Shown piece after piece: positions 1 through 8,526 of a stretch of 64,000 nucleotides of DNA; within the stretch, counting starts at the first letter, position 1; every line of letters begins with the position of its first letter. Made by a program: the position numbers and the translations under genes. The DNA comes from Halogeometricum sp. S3BR5-2 (GTDB lineage: Archaea > Halobacteriota > Halobacteria > Halobacteriales > Haloferacaceae): positions 310,001 to 374,000 of the forward strand of contig NZ_JAMQOQ010000004.1 in the NCBI RefSeq assembly GCF_031624635.1. Reading direction: 5' to 3'. A model generated the notes under the pieces. That model was not told the DNA's origin. It was given only the letters and a program-made list of their open reading frames with translations, and ran no database searches.

Positions 1-1518
1 GACGAGGACCCGACGCTCGGCCCGACGGTGCCCGAGTTCGAGTTCGTCGAGGACGTGCCCGCCGCCGGGTGGGACGACACGGAGGTGTTGGACGCCGAGA
101 TAGGCGAGTACACGCTCACGGCCCGGAAGAAGGACGAGGAGTGGTACGTCGGCGCGATGACCGGCGCGGACGGGCGCGCGCTTGACGTGCCCCTCGACTT
201 CCTCGCGCCCGGCGAGAGCGGAAGCCGAGGCGACGGAGACGGGAACCGGAACGGGAACGGAAAGGGCGCCGGGAAGGCGCCGAGCGGACCGAAGTACGTC
301 GCTGAGATGTACTCCGACGCGGCCGACGCCGCCTACGACTCGAACTTGGACGACGTTCGCGTCGACGAGTTCGTCGTCGACCCGAGCACGACGGTGCTGG
401 CGTCGATGGTTGAATCGGGCGGGACCGCGCTCCGCCTCCGACCGCCGGAGGGCGGCGAGGTCGGCGACCTGCCGCGGTACGAGCGACCCGAACAGGACGT
501 GGACGTCGCCGTCGACGCGGAGACGTTCGTCGAGTCGCCGTTCGTCACCGCCACCGGGTCGAACGCGGGCGATTACGTCGGCGGAACGACGGTCGAGGTG
601 GTCGTCGACGGCGAGGTTCGGGCGACGGCGAACGTCCGCTTCCCGCCGAACGCCTCGGACGAGTCGCGCACGCTCTCGTTCGCCATCGACGACCCCGGGA
701 CGTACGACGTAGCGGTCCGGACGCCCGAGGGCGACGTGCTCGCGCGGCGGACGGTGACGGTGAACCCGCCCGTCGAGGTGGCTTCTTTCACCGACCCCGA
801 GGACGACGACGCCGGCCCCGGCGGGTACGTCTACCCCACGAACGAGGCGTTCGAGGACGGCGCGTTCGACCTGCGGTCGTTCGTCGTCTCGCGGACCTCC
901 GAGGTGTACCAGTTCGCCTTCGAGGTCGGGAACCTGTACAACGCCTTCGGGAGTTCGCGCGGGTTCTCCCCGCAGATGTTCGTCGCCTGGATTCGCGACC
1001 CGAGCGCCGACGGCGGGCGGACCGACAGCCTCGACGACCTCGGCGCGAACGTGACGTTCGAGGCGCCGTGGCAGTATCGAGTAGAGATCAGCGGCTTCAC
1101 GAAGAGCGTCGTCGACGCCTCCGGAGCGTCCCTGACGACCGACGACGGGAACGCCGTGACGCTCTCGGAGAGCGTCGACACCGAGGCGGGGACGGTCACG
1201 CTCACGCTTCCGCGCGACGCCTTCGGCGGCGTCGACGCGGCCGAGTTGGAGGTCGTGGCGATGGTCCAATCCGAAGATAGAGGGTCGCTCCGGCCGGTCG
1301 CGGAGACGGCCGGGGGCTACGTCTTCGGCGGCGCGACGGCCGGCGCCGTCGAGCAGGCGCCGCGGGTGATGGACCTCGTCACCGCGACGGGCGTCGACCA
1401 GTCGGCGGCGCTGTCGTACTCCTCGGAGGAGCGAGCGACGCTGCCGTACGTCTCGCTCGGTGGAAGCGAGAGTGGCGACGAACGCGAAACGGAGACCGAA
1501 AGCGGCGGGGGCGACTGA
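1..1518 (+). CDS. GH97-type glycosidase C-terminal part fused to glucodextranase-type C-terminal module (5' partial)
   Basis: The frame is open from base 1, so the start and the catalytic barrel lie upstream of the window. Roughly residues 10-140 resemble the C-terminal beta-sandwich of GH97 alpha-glucosidases (WDDTEVLDAEIGEY, then EWYVGAMT and PLDFL), interrupted by a Gly/Asn-rich insert near residues 72-95. From about residue 257 (PVEVASFTDPEDDD, then GGYVYPT and further on YQFAFEVGNLYN) the protein matches the C-terminal binding module found in glucodextranases and other alpha-glucan enzymes. It ends in an acidic tail. The domain assignments are from remembered family motifs. I infer an exported enzyme acting on alpha-glucans or oligosaccharides. 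Without the N-terminus neither the signal peptide nor the catalytic glutamates can be checked. Confidence 0.75.
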   Translation, partial: DEDPTLGPTVPEFEFVEDVPAAGWDDTEVLDAEIGEYTLTARKKDEEWYVGAMTGADGRALDVPLDFLAPGESGSRGDGDGNRNGNGKGAGKAPSGPKYVAEMYSDAADAAYDSNLDDVRVDEFVVDPSTTVLASMVESGGTALRLRPPEGGEVGDLPRYERPEQDVDVAVDAETFVESPFVTATGSNAGDYVGGTTVEVVVDGEVRATANVRFPPNASDESRTLSFAIDDPGTYDVAVRTPEGDVLARRTVTVNPPVEVASFTDPEDDDAGPGGYVYPTNEAFEDGAFDLRSFVVSRTSEVYQFAFEVGNLYNAFGSSRGFSPQMFVAWIRDPSADGGRTDSLDDLGANVTFEAPWQYRVEISGFTKSVVDASGASLTTDDGNAVTLSESVDTEAGTVTLTLPRDAFGGVDAAELEVVAMVQSEDRGSLRPVAETAGGYVFGGATAGAVEQAPRVMDLVTATGVDQSAALSYSSEERATLPYVSLGGSESGDERETETESGGGD

Positions 1519-1533
1519 GCGCGGGCGACGGCG

Positions 1534-2535
1534 TTACGCGTCGTTGACGAGCACGATTTTCCCGCGGAGGTCGTCCTCCTCGGCCGTCTCGTGCGCGTCG
1601 ATGACGTCGCTGAACGCGAAGCGCGCGGAGATTGCGGGCTTTATCGCTCCCTCGTCGACGAGCGAGGCTATCTGCTCCAGTTCGTCGCCGACGCGTTCTT
1701 GGTACTCTCCCAGGAGGACGGGCAGGATGACGAGGACGACGCCGAGTTCGAGGGACTTCTGGTGCATCGCCGAGAGGTCCTGCGTCGAACTCGACTCCGT
1801 GGAGAGGACGGTGCCGAACGGTCGCACCGCCTCGAAGGACGTCTGGAGGTGGTCGTCGCCGACGGGGTCGAAGACGGTGTCGAAGCCGACGCCGTCCGCG
1901 TACTCCTCGACGTACGTCTCCACGTCCGTCTTCGTGTAGTCGACGGTGGCGTCCGCGCCGAGTTCCTCGGCGAACTCGCGTTTGTCCTCGGTGGAGGCCG
2001 TCGCGGTCACGGTGGCGCCGAGGTGGTCCGCGAGTTGGACGCCGATGTGGCCGACGCCGCCGCTGGCACCGTAGACGAGGAGGTTGTCACCCTCTTCGGT
2101 CTCGGTCTTGTCGGTGAGCATCTCGAACGCCGTGAGGGCGACGACGGGGAGGGCGGCGGCGTCTTCCAGGGGGATGGACTCGGGCGCGTCGGCGAACGTC
2201 CCGGCGTGGCCGACGGTGTAGTCCGCGAGCGACCCCTGCCGACCGGCGCCGCCGGGCATCCCGTACACCTCGTCGCCCTCCTCGAACCGGTCGACGTCCT
2301 CGCCGACGGCGTCGACGACGCCCGACACGTCGCAGTGGAGCGTCGCCGGGAACTCCGGGGTGAAGTCGGGGATGGCTCCCTGTCGAATCTTGTAGTCGAC
2401 GGGGTTGACGCTGGAGGCGGCCACGTCGACGCGAATCTCCTCGGGGCCGGGTTCGGGCACGTCGACGGTGGTTCGCTGGAACACGTCCGGGTCGCCGTAC
2501 TCCTCGATAACGTAGGCGGTCATCTCCGCAGACAT
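1534..2535 (-). CDS. Zinc-independent MDR-family NADPH:quinone oxidoreductase
   Basis: This 333-residue protein of the medium-chain dehydrogenase/reductase superfamily has the N-terminal GroES-like fold (SSVNPVDYKIRQG) and the nucleotide-binding motif GASGGVGHIGVQLA near the middle. The cysteine/histidine zinc ligands of alcohol dehydrogenases are absent, which places it with quinone reductases and zeta-crystallins. It should reduce quinones or enones with NADPH in the cytoplasm. I chose the ATG at 2535 because homologues begin close to MTAYVIEEYG; another ATG at 2523 and one at 2559 are in frame. The gene converges on the glycosidase with 15 bases between stops, and an aldo/keto reductase lies upstream on the same strand. 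The exact substrate is not visible. Confidence 0.88.
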   Translation of the reverse strand: MSAEMTAYVIEEYGDPDVFQRTTVDVPEPGPEEIRVDVAASSVNPVDYKIRQGAIPDFTPEFPATLHCDVSGVVDAVGEDVDRFEEGDEVYGMPGGAGRQGSLADYTVGHAGTFADAPESIPLEDAAALPVVALTAFEMLTDKTETEEGDNLLVYGASGGVGHIGVQLADHLGATVTATASTEDKREFAEELGADATVDYTKTDVETYVEEYADGVGFDTVFDPVGDDHLQTSFEAVRPFGTVLSTESSSTQDLSAMHQKSLELGVVLVILPVLLGEYQERVGDELEQIASLVDEGAIKPAISARFAFSDVIDAHETAEEDDLRGKIVLVNDA

Positions 2536-2629
2536 TGGGATTCGTCGTTCGGCCCGCACGCACGAATATGCGGCGGCCCCGGAAGCCGAGGAAAAAGCGA
2601 GGAACTGATGGTCGGACGCCGAACGCCCG

Positions 2630-3469
2630 CTACTTCGAGATGCCGTAGGTGTCGCCCGTCCACTCGCGCGCGGGCGTGTCGTAGACGACCTTCTCGCGTT
2701 CGATGTCGTCGATTCGTTGTTTATCCTCCTCGTCGAGCGACCAGTCGAACAGGTCGAGGTTCGACCGGACGTGGTCCGGGGAGGAGGACTTCGGCAGGAC
2801 GACCACGTCGTTCTCGACGGCCCACTTCAGGATTATCTGCGGGGCCGACTTCTCGTACTCCTCGGCTATCTCCTGAACCGTCTCGTCCTCGAACACCTCC
2901 GTCCGCCCGAGGGGGGCGGCCGCCTCGACGACGGTGTCCGTCTCGCGGCAGTGTTCCACCACGTCGTCCTGCGTGTTCCACGGGTGGTACTCTATCTGGT
3001 TGACCGCGATGGGGACGTCGGAGATGTGCTGCGCACAGCTCAGTTGGTAGGCGCTGAAGTTCGAGACGCCGACGTTCTTCACCATCCCCTCTTCGTGGAG
3101 CGTCGCCATCGCGTTCAGCGTCTCGCGGAGCGAGACGGCCGGGTTGGGCCAGTGAATCAGGTAGAGGTCGAGGTGGTCGGTTCCCAACCGGTCGAGCGAC
3201 TGCCGACAGGAGTCGATAACCGAATCGTAGTTGAGGTTCTTCGGCAGCACCTTCGAGGTGAGAAACACGTCCTCGCGGTCGTAGTCGGCGAGGACGTCGC
3301 CTATCTCCGATTCGTTGCGGTAGCCTTCGGCGGTGTCGACGTGGCCGTACCCGGCGTCCAGTCCCGCGCGGACGGAGTCGCGTACGGTGTCGCCGTCGAT
3401 GTCCCACGTGCCGATGCCGACCATCGGCAGTTCGTCGCCGCTCGGGAGCGTCGTCGTCGGTGGTGTCAT
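2630..3469 (-). CDS. Aldo/keto reductase
   Basis: A 279-residue aldo/keto reductase that reduces aldehydes or ketones with NAD(P)H in the cytoplasm. The catalytic tetrad is visible: Asp and Tyr in AGYGHVDTAEGYRNE, Lys in LTSKVLPKNL and His in DLYLIHWPNP. The cofactor-binding end of the barrel (VVLPKSSSPDHVRSNLDLF) is intact. Length is typical for the family. The ATG at 3469 gives MTPPTTTLPSGDELPMVGIGTW, the normal family opening. It sits 94 bases upstream of the quinone oxidoreductase on the same strand, so the two may be co-transcribed, but the gap is enough for a separate promoter. The substrate cannot be told from sequence; 2,5-diketogluconate reductase-like enzymes are the nearest general type. 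Confidence 0.92.
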   Translation of the reverse strand: MTPPTTTLPSGDELPMVGIGTWDIDGDTVRDSVRAGLDAGYGHVDTAEGYRNESEIGDVLADYDREDVFLTSKVLPKNLNYDSVIDSCRQSLDRLGTDHLDLYLIHWPNPAVSLRETLNAMATLHEEGMVKNVGVSNFSAYQLSCAQHISDVPIAVNQIEYHPWNTQDDVVEHCRETDTVVEAAAPLGRTEVFEDETVQEIAEEYEKSAPQIILKWAVENDVVVLPKSSSPDHVRSNLDLFDWSLDEEDKQRIDDIEREKVVYDTPAREWTGDTYGISK

Positions 3470-3585
3470 CGACCCGTCGTTCTCGGCGTCCCCCCAAAGC
3501 AGTTCGGTTCACAGCGACCCGCGGGGGGTTCGAGGCGGCCGCGAACGCGGATTCGGGTCGGTCGTGTCGGTTCTATCCCGTCCGC

Positions 3586-3906
3586 TCAGGCGTCGACGTC
3601 GTCGCGTTCCCGAAGCGTGACGGTCTCGTCCCCCTCGACGGGCGAGTCGTCCGTCGAGTAGACGAGCGCCAGGTTCTTCTCCTCGAACTCCTCGCGGAAC
3701 GTCTCCCACTCGACCTCGGTCAGGTCCTCGTCGTCGTCGCGGAAGCCGATGCGGAGGAGACCCTCGTCGCCCTGTCCCTCGGATTTCGCCGCGTGGGCCG
3801 GGTAGCCGCCGCGGTCCTCGACGACGCTCTGGGCCGTCCACGGGTCGTCGGTGTACTCGGTGGTCGACTCGCTCTGACTCGTCTCGGCCTCGTCGTCGGA
3901 TGACAT
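3586..3906 (-). CDS. Small acidic hypothetical protein
   Basis: This 106-residue acidic protein (starting MSSDDEAETSQSES) has a disordered Ser/Glu-rich N-terminus and a compact C-terminal half with a conserved-looking segment, GLLRIGFRDDDEDL followed by TEVEWETFREEFEEKN. I believe similar small proteins are widespread in haloarchaea, often annotated as uncharacterised, but I cannot name a family. The ATG at 3906 is preferred; one two codons upstream (3912) is equally possible. There is no signal peptide or membrane segment, so it should be cytoplasmic. It is transcribed divergently from the lipoprotein gene at 4038. The regular acidic composition and the third-position GC bias support a real gene. 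Confidence 0.75.
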   Translation of the reverse strand: MSSDDEAETSQSESTTEYTDDPWTAQSVVEDRGGYPAHAAKSEGQGDEGLLRIGFRDDDEDLTEVEWETFREEFEEKNLALVYSTDDSPVEGDETVTLRERDDVDA

Positions 3907-4037
3907 CGTCACCGTCCACTCCGCGCGCCGTCGGAAAAGAAGCTACGGCAGACACACCGGAGGGCAGTTCGGCGTCGCCGTCCTCACATCAAACACTAGA
4001 CAATCCATTTACACGACCGCACGAAAGACGTGACTGC

Positions 4038-5021
4038 ATGTCCCTCCGGCGTGACATCCGCGTCCTCGGATTGGTTCTCCTGATCGTGCTCGGCGGCTGT
4101 CTCGGCGGCGGCGCGACGTCGGGTGAGAGCGCTACGAACACCGACGCGGAGACGGGAGCGCCCGCCCCACCCTCGACGCGGACGACCGGCGGGCCGGCCG
4201 CCGGAACCCCGACGATGGGGGAGATTCCGACGCCGACCGACCGGACCGAATCGGTGCTCGAAGAGATTCGGCGGAAGCAGGCCGACGTCGAGGGCTACCG
4301 CGCGACGGTGACCGAGCGGACGGTGACGCAACTATCGAACGGGAGCGAACTCGTCCGCGAACGGACGCAGTACGTCTGGGTGAAGTACACCGACGAGGGC
4401 GTCCTCGCGCGCGTCGAGACGCCGTCGCGGGGGGATTCGTCCGGCGAGCGGCGGGTGTACGTCCGGAACCGTACGGCCAGCGTCACCTACGACCCGGCGC
4501 GGGAGGAGTATCTCGTCGACCGGAACGGCGGCGCGTCCGACGCCGACGAACCCGTCAATCTGCACCCGCACCTCCGCTCCGACGGCGGCGAATACAACCT
4601 CTACGAGGCGTCGGCGTCCGTCGTCAGCGCGGAGAACGCCGTCTCCTACGAGGGTACCAAGACGGTCCACGGGGAGGAGGCGTACGTGCTTCACCTCGAC
4701 GGCAACCCCAACGGCGGCGCCCGCGCCTACTACGCCGCCCAGACCCTCTGGGTCGATACGGACACCGGGTTGGTGCTGCGGCAGACGGCGCAGAAACCGC
4801 ACCTCGACTCGATGCCGAATGTTTCGATGAGCGACGTTCGGAACCCCGAAGAGAACAGCGTCTTCAACGACTCCGACGACGGCCCGAACGCGGTGTACTT
4901 CGGCGACAAGACGATAACGACCGCGTACACGAACGTGAGCCTCGGCGTCTCCGACGACGTCTTCGACGCGGACGTTCCCGCGGGTGCGGACGTCGAGAAC
5001 GTGAGCGACGGGTCGGCGTGA
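4038..5021 (+). CDS. Secreted lipoprotein, LolA-like / outer-membrane-lipoprotein-sorting type
   Basis: A 327-residue lipoprotein. The start at 4038 is fixed by the signal peptide: MSLRRDIRVLG, a hydrophobic core, then the lipobox LGGC with Cys21. A Thr/Pro-rich linker follows (about residues 28-70). The folded domain begins near EEIRRKQADVEGYRATVT and shows the alternating strands of LolA-like beta-sheet proteins (WVKYTDEGVLARVETP, RRVYVRNRTASVTYD, TLWVDTDTGLVLRQT). In haloarchaea such proteins are anchored on the outer face of the membrane by a lipidated cysteine; their job is unknown, since there is no outer membrane to sort lipoproteins to. The family call is from pattern only and moderate. 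The next gene, a PadR regulator, may or may not be functionally linked. Confidence 0.82.
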   Translation: MSLRRDIRVLGLVLLIVLGGCLGGGATSGESATNTDAETGAPAPPSTRTTGGPAAGTPTMGEIPTPTDRTESVLEEIRRKQADVEGYRATVTERTVTQLSNGSELVRERTQYVWVKYTDEGVLARVETPSRGDSSGERRVYVRNRTASVTYDPAREEYLVDRNGGASDADEPVNLHPHLRSDGGEYNLYEASASVVSAENAVSYEGTKTVHGEEAYVLHLDGNPNGGARAYYAAQTLWVDTDTGLVLRQTAQKPHLDSMPNVSMSDVRNPEENSVFNDSDDGPNAVYFGDKTITTAYTNVSLGVSDDVFDADVPAGADVENVSDGSA

Positions 5022-5106
5022 CCAGGTTCGGCGGATTCCGATTACTGTCTGCAAGCCGAGAATTTATTGCATAGAGTTATATCAGATAAGCGTACATACG
5101 TCTATC

Positions 5107-5394
5107 GTGCACGACCTCACCGGATTTCAGCGCGACCTGCTCATCGTCGTCGCCGGTCTCGACGAACCGCACGGACTCGCCATCAAGGACGAACTCGAAG
5201 AGTACTACGAGAAGAAGATCCACCACGGCCGACTCTATCCGAACCTCGACACGTTGGTCGAGAAGGGATTGGTCGAGAAGGGGACGGTCGACCGGCGGAC
5301 CAACTCCTACGCGACGACGCGGCGGGGACGGCGGGAACTCGACGCCCGACAGCAGTGGGAAGGGCGGTACCTGACCGGTACGTCTTCGCCGTAA
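5107..5394 (+). CDS. PadR-family winged-helix transcriptional regulator
   Basis: A 95-residue stand-alone DNA-binding protein. MHDLTGFQRDLLIVVAGLDEP opens the winged helix typical of haloarchaeal PadR regulators; HHGRLYPNLDTLVEKGLVEKG is the recognition helix and wing, and TTRRGRRELDARQQW ends the domain. It lacks the long C-terminal coiled-coil of larger PadR proteins, as do most haloarchaeal members. The start is the GTG at 5107, which sits where family proteins begin. The region 5050-5100 upstream is AT-rich (TTTATTGCATAG, GTTATATCAG) and probably carries its promoter. Targets are unknown; autoregulation is usual for the family. Confidence 0.9.
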   Translation: MHDLTGFQRDLLIVVAGLDEPHGLAIKDELEEYYEKKIHHGRLYPNLDTLVEKGLVEKGTVDRRTNSYATTRRGRRELDARQQWEGRYLTGTSSP

Positions 5395-5437
5395 CTCTCG
5401 GCGGCGCGCCCGCTTCGGTCCCGCCCCGCCGGAACCG

Positions 5438-6439
5438 CTACGCCCCGAGCACCTGCTGAGGGTTCTCGTAGACGACCTGTCGGATGGTGTCGACGTCGAG
5501 TCCCATCCGGTAGAGCTCGAATATCGTCCGCTTGAACGAGAAGACGTCGCTGCGGAGGATGCCGGCGCTGTCCGTCTCCACGAGGACGCGTTCGGGTCCG
5601 TACTCCTGAACGACTTCGGCGACGTCGCGGGGCGTCACGCCGAGCAGCCACGGGTAGCTTACGGTGAAACTCAGATAGCAGTCGGTGTCCTCCAGCACGT
5701 AGGGGGCGATTCCCCGGTCGGCGTGCGACAGCACCACCTGCTCCTCGGCGAGTCCGGCCTCCCCGGCCAGTTCGACGTCGAGTTCCGTCGCCGCGCGCTT
5801 GACGTCCTCGGCTTCGAGGACCGGTTCCTGCTGGTAGCTCATGTCGAGTTCGTAGCCCGGGATGGTCCCGCGCTTTCGGTACGGGATGTCCACGTCTTCG
5901 AGGTCCGGCGGCGTGTGGACGACGGCGGGCAAGTCGTGGTCGGCCGCTATCTCCATCTGGCGGCGCATCACCTCCTTCTGGTCTTCGAGCGGCCACGCCG
6001 AGACGTGCTGGGAGGCGGTGATTCCGATTTCGCCGACGGCGGCGACTTCCTCCAGCGCGCAGTACTCTGGCATGACGTCCAGCAGTTCCTCGTAGTCCTC
6101 GACGCGCGCACCCGTGTGGATGCCGACGCCGAGTTTCGCGTCGAACACGTGCGAGCGCCGTATCTGCGGGAGGCGGTTGAGCGCGTCGTCCCACAGATAC
6201 CGCACGTCTTCGGGGGCCACCGGCTTGTAAGGGGTCCAGTAGTACGCGGCCGCCATCATCACCATCCCCTGACACCCGCTCAGCGCGAACTGCTCGCGTT
6301 CGTTCCACGAGAGCGTGTGCGCGTGGTTGTGGATGTCTATCCACGGGACGTTCGTCAACTCCGGCGGGAACGGCTCGGGGGCCTCCCCGGTCCGGAACGC
6401 TGCGTCGGTCGGTCGCTTCGTCGGGTAGTGGGTGTCCAT
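5438..6439 (-). CDS. TatD-family metal-dependent hydrolase
   Basis: This 333-residue amidohydrolase-fold protein has the TatD metal ligands in order: DIHNHAH near residue 35, the bridging glutamate in AAVGEIGITAS, histidines in LPAVVHTPP and QVVLSHADRG, and the final aspartate in VLVETDSAG. It is longer than bacterial TatD (about 260 residues) because of an N-terminal extension and an insert around residues 165-215. Members hydrolyse phosphodiester or ester bonds; some are DNases, others act on small molecules, and this branch has no assigned substrate that I know. Its 3' end converges on the PadR gene. The upstream dioxygenase gene is 99 bases away on the same strand, so co-transcription is possible. 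Confidence 0.85.
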   Translation of the reverse strand: MDTHYPTKRPTDAAFRTGEAPEPFPPELTNVPWIDIHNHAHTLSWNEREQFALSGCQGMVMMAAAYYWTPYKPVAPEDVRYLWDDALNRLPQIRRSHVFDAKLGVGIHTGARVEDYEELLDVMPEYCALEEVAAVGEIGITASQHVSAWPLEDQKEVMRRQMEIAADHDLPAVVHTPPDLEDVDIPYRKRGTIPGYELDMSYQQEPVLEAEDVKRAATELDVELAGEAGLAEEQVVLSHADRGIAPYVLEDTDCYLSFTVSYPWLLGVTPRDVAEVVQEYGPERVLVETDSAGILRSDVFSFKRTIFELYRMGLDVDTIRQVVYENPQQVLGA

Positions 6440-6538
6440 CGTCTATCTCGTATCGAACATCGGGACGCACGTCGGAAATCTGTGGGCGGTCGGAGCGCTG
6501 CAAAGGGGTCGGCGGGAACGGGGACGGCCGCGCCCCCG

Positions 6539-7486
6539 TCAGTCGAGCGTGATGTCCGGCAGTTGCTCGTCGATGTAGTCGACGTCGACGTCGAGCCAAT
6601 CCGGGACCTTCAGGTTCTCCCCCAGTTCGTCGACGTCCTCGTCGAGCGTCACGCCCGGTCCGGTGGTCGCGAACTCGAACACCGCTCCGCCGGGTTCGGT
6701 GAAGTACATCGACCAGAAGTAGTCGCGGTCCTTCCGGGAGGTGGTTATCAGCCCCTCGTCGCGGAACCGGTTGCTCCACTCCTTCTGCTCCCACTTCTCG
6801 CCGGCGTCGAAGGCGACGTGGAGGAACGTCCCGGTCCCCATGACGCCCTGCGGCGCGTTCGGCCGGACGAGCACGTCGACGAACTCGGCGCCCGTTCCGT
6901 CGCCGGGCGCTTGATACCGGACGCGGTCGCCCGCCTGCGGGTAGTCCTGCCGCCCGACGCGCGTCCAGTCCATCGTCTCCAGCGCACGGAACGTGCCCGC
7001 CGGGTCGTTCGAGTGGACCGTCACGCTGTGCAGACCGCAGATGCCGTGCTCGGCCGGCACGTCGCCGCCGTCCCACGGGTCGATGTCGGACTCCCCGGTG
7101 ACGAGTTCGAACGGGGTGCCGTCGGGGTCGGTGAACTCGATAGCCGTCTCGTCGAACCGCTCCGTGACGACGTGTTCGACGCCGTGGTCCTCGAGGCGGT
7201 CCGTCCAGTAGTCGACCGACCCTTCCGGGATGACCAGCCCGCACCCGCTGAGTCCGCCCTTGCCGATGGAGCCCTGCTCCATGTCCTCGATGGGGAAGAA
7301 CGTGACAATCGACCCCGCCGACCCCGCCTCGTCCCCGTAGTAGAGGTGGTATATCTTCTCCGGGATGTCGAAGCGGACGGTCCGCTTGACGAACCGTAGC
7401 CCGAGCACCTTCCTGAAGAAGTCCAGATTCTCCTGCGCGTCGCTCGCGAACGCGGTCACGTGATGGATACCGCCAATTTCTCCCAT
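6539..7486 (-). CDS. Ring-cleaving dioxygenase of the VOC (glyoxalase) fold, MhqO-like
   Basis: A 315-residue protein with two tandem vicinal-oxygen-chelate halves. The first begins GIHHVTAFASDAQENLDFF with its metal-binding histidine, the second at LHSVTVHSNDPAGTFRALE. FLHVAFDAGEKW and GAVFEFATTGPG carry further expected ligands. Bacterial relatives (MhqA/MhqO type) are induced by quinones and catechols and are thought to open aromatic rings or remove quinones. The ATG at 7486 sits just downstream of a TetR-type operator-like palindrome at 7499-7514. The TetR gene at 7817 lies on the same strand 330 bases upstream, and a quinone reductase gene is nearby, which together suggest electrophile detoxification. 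The substrate is inferred, not shown. Confidence 0.88.
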   Translation of the reverse strand: MGEIGGIHHVTAFASDAQENLDFFRKVLGLRFVKRTVRFDIPEKIYHLYYGDEAGSAGSIVTFFPIEDMEQGSIGKGGLSGCGLVIPEGSVDYWTDRLEDHGVEHVVTERFDETAIEFTDPDGTPFELVTGESDIDPWDGGDVPAEHGICGLHSVTVHSNDPAGTFRALETMDWTRVGRQDYPQAGDRVRYQAPGDGTGAEFVDVLVRPNAPQGVMGTGTFLHVAFDAGEKWEQKEWSNRFRDEGLITTSRKDRDYFWSMYFTEPGGAVFEFATTGPGVTLDEDVDELGENLKVPDWLDVDVDYIDEQLPDITLD

Positions 7487-7498
7487 GATAGTCCGTGT

Positions 7499-7514
7499 TT
7501 GACCAAGCGGTAAA
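7499..7514. promoter_or_regulatory. TetR-type operator-like palindrome in the dioxygenase promoter
   Basis: TTGACCAAGCGGTAAA is an imperfect inverted repeat (TTGACC against GGTAAA). It lies 13-28 bases upstream of the dioxygenase ATG at 7486. Read on the minus strand it begins TTTACC, a plausible TATA-like element at the correct distance for a leaderless transcript. A near-identical palindrome is present at 7736-7751 in opposite orientation. A protein bound here would cover the promoter. Confidence 0.5.
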
Positions 7515-7816
7515 CTATCAAGTCGCTACCGTTACCGGAGATTGTTGACGGTTTTTACTGTGGGATGAAGTGCGTCGTCGCCGATACGCACTGATTCGGG
7601 CGCGTGTAGGCGAAACGGCCGCCGGTATCGGTGGACGGCCCGGTCGACCTCGCGGACGGGGCTCTCGAATGGAGATGCCGTTCGTGCGGCCGGCCGACCG
7701 TTCGACCTGCGCCGAGAGGCGGTGAACCGAACAGATTTACCGACCGGTCAAGTCGGATTCGATGGTGATCGCAGGTGGAACGCGTGTGCCCCGAGGCGAG
7801 AGACGGCAGTCTAGGC
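7515..7816. other. Intergenic region with a second operator-like site
   Basis: No gene can be supported between the dioxygenase promoter and the stop of the TetR gene. The stretch is GC-rich with short unremarkable frames. It holds the second TetR-like palindrome at 7736-7751. A decayed gene is possible but I recognise no protein motif in any frame. Confidence 0.45.
7736..7751. promoter_or_regulatory. Second TetR-type operator-like palindrome
   Basis: TTTACCGACCGGTCAA is the reverse complement of TTGACCGGTCGGTAAA, matching the site at 7499-7514 at 13 of 16 positions with differences only in three central bases. Both have the form TTxACC-N4-GGTxAA, a common TetR-family operator layout. It lies 66 bases beyond the stop of the TetR gene and 222 bases from the first site. 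Confidence 0.5.
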
Positions 7817-8473
7817 CTATTCGGGACCGACGTCCCCCCGTCGCGAGGAGACGACGAACTCGGGTTCGAGCAGCGACGCGAGGACGAACTGGTGGACGCT
7901 TCGGCGCGCCTGCTCGGGGGCGTCCTCGTGGCCGAGCGAGATGCGTCGCGCGCGGGCGGCGTGGATGACGTCCGTGACGAACTGCGCCGTCTCCTCGGCG
8001 TCGACCGGACGGAAGGCGCCCTCGTCGATGCCGCGCTCGATGACCTGAGTGATGCTGTCGCGGATGGCGGCGTAGTGGTCGTTGAATACCTCGCGATGCC
8101 GGTCGTTGTGCTGGGCCTGCGAAAACAGTTCGTGGTACACCTTCATCCGCTCCCAGTGGCCGAAGTCGCTGTCGAACTCGGGGCCGAACAGGCACTGGTC
8201 GATACGGGCGTTCAGTTCGGTCAGCGGGTCGGCGTCCTCCTCGACGCGCACGCTGCCCTCGTACTGCTCGATGACGTACTCCAGGAACGCGGAGATGAGG
8301 TCGTGCTTCCCGTCGTAGTGGTAGTGGATGAGCGTTCGGCTCATCTCGAACTCCTCGCCGATGTCCCGCATCCGGAGGTCGTTGTACCCGTGTTCGCTGA
8401 GCGCTCGGAACGTCGCCTCCATTATCGCCTCCCTCGTCTCCGCAGAAGAACCGGATTCGGCCGACGAGTCCAT
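7817..8473 (-). CDS. TetR/AcrR-family transcriptional regulator
   Basis: A 218-residue one-component regulator. The N-terminal helix-turn-helix is clear: ETREAIMEATFRALSEHGY, then LRMRDIGEEFEMSRTLIHYH followed by YDGKHDLISAFLEY. The C-terminal two thirds form the helical ligand-binding and dimer domain. The ATG at 8473 gives MDSSAESG, a short disordered lead before the helix-turn-helix. The Rieske gene lies 53 bases upstream on the same strand and the two are probably co-transcribed. Two matching palindromes between its stop and the dioxygenase start make the dioxygenase the likely target. The inducing ligand is unknown; quinones or aromatics would fit the neighbours. Confidence 0.92.
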   Translation of the reverse strand: MDSSAESGSSAETREAIMEATFRALSEHGYNDLRMRDIGEEFEMSRTLIHYHYDGKHDLISAFLEYVIEQYEGSVRVEEDADPLTELNARIDQCLFGPEFDSDFGHWERMKVYHELFSQAQHNDRHREVFNDHYAAIRDSITQVIERGIDEGAFRPVDAEETAQFVTDVIHAARARRISLGHEDAPEQARRSVHQFVLASLLEPEFVVSSRRGDVGPE

Positions 8474-8526
8474 GCGTTCCCGTTCGACGGCCGAGGTCTT
8501 ATACTCGCGGACTCGTCCGCCCGCGT

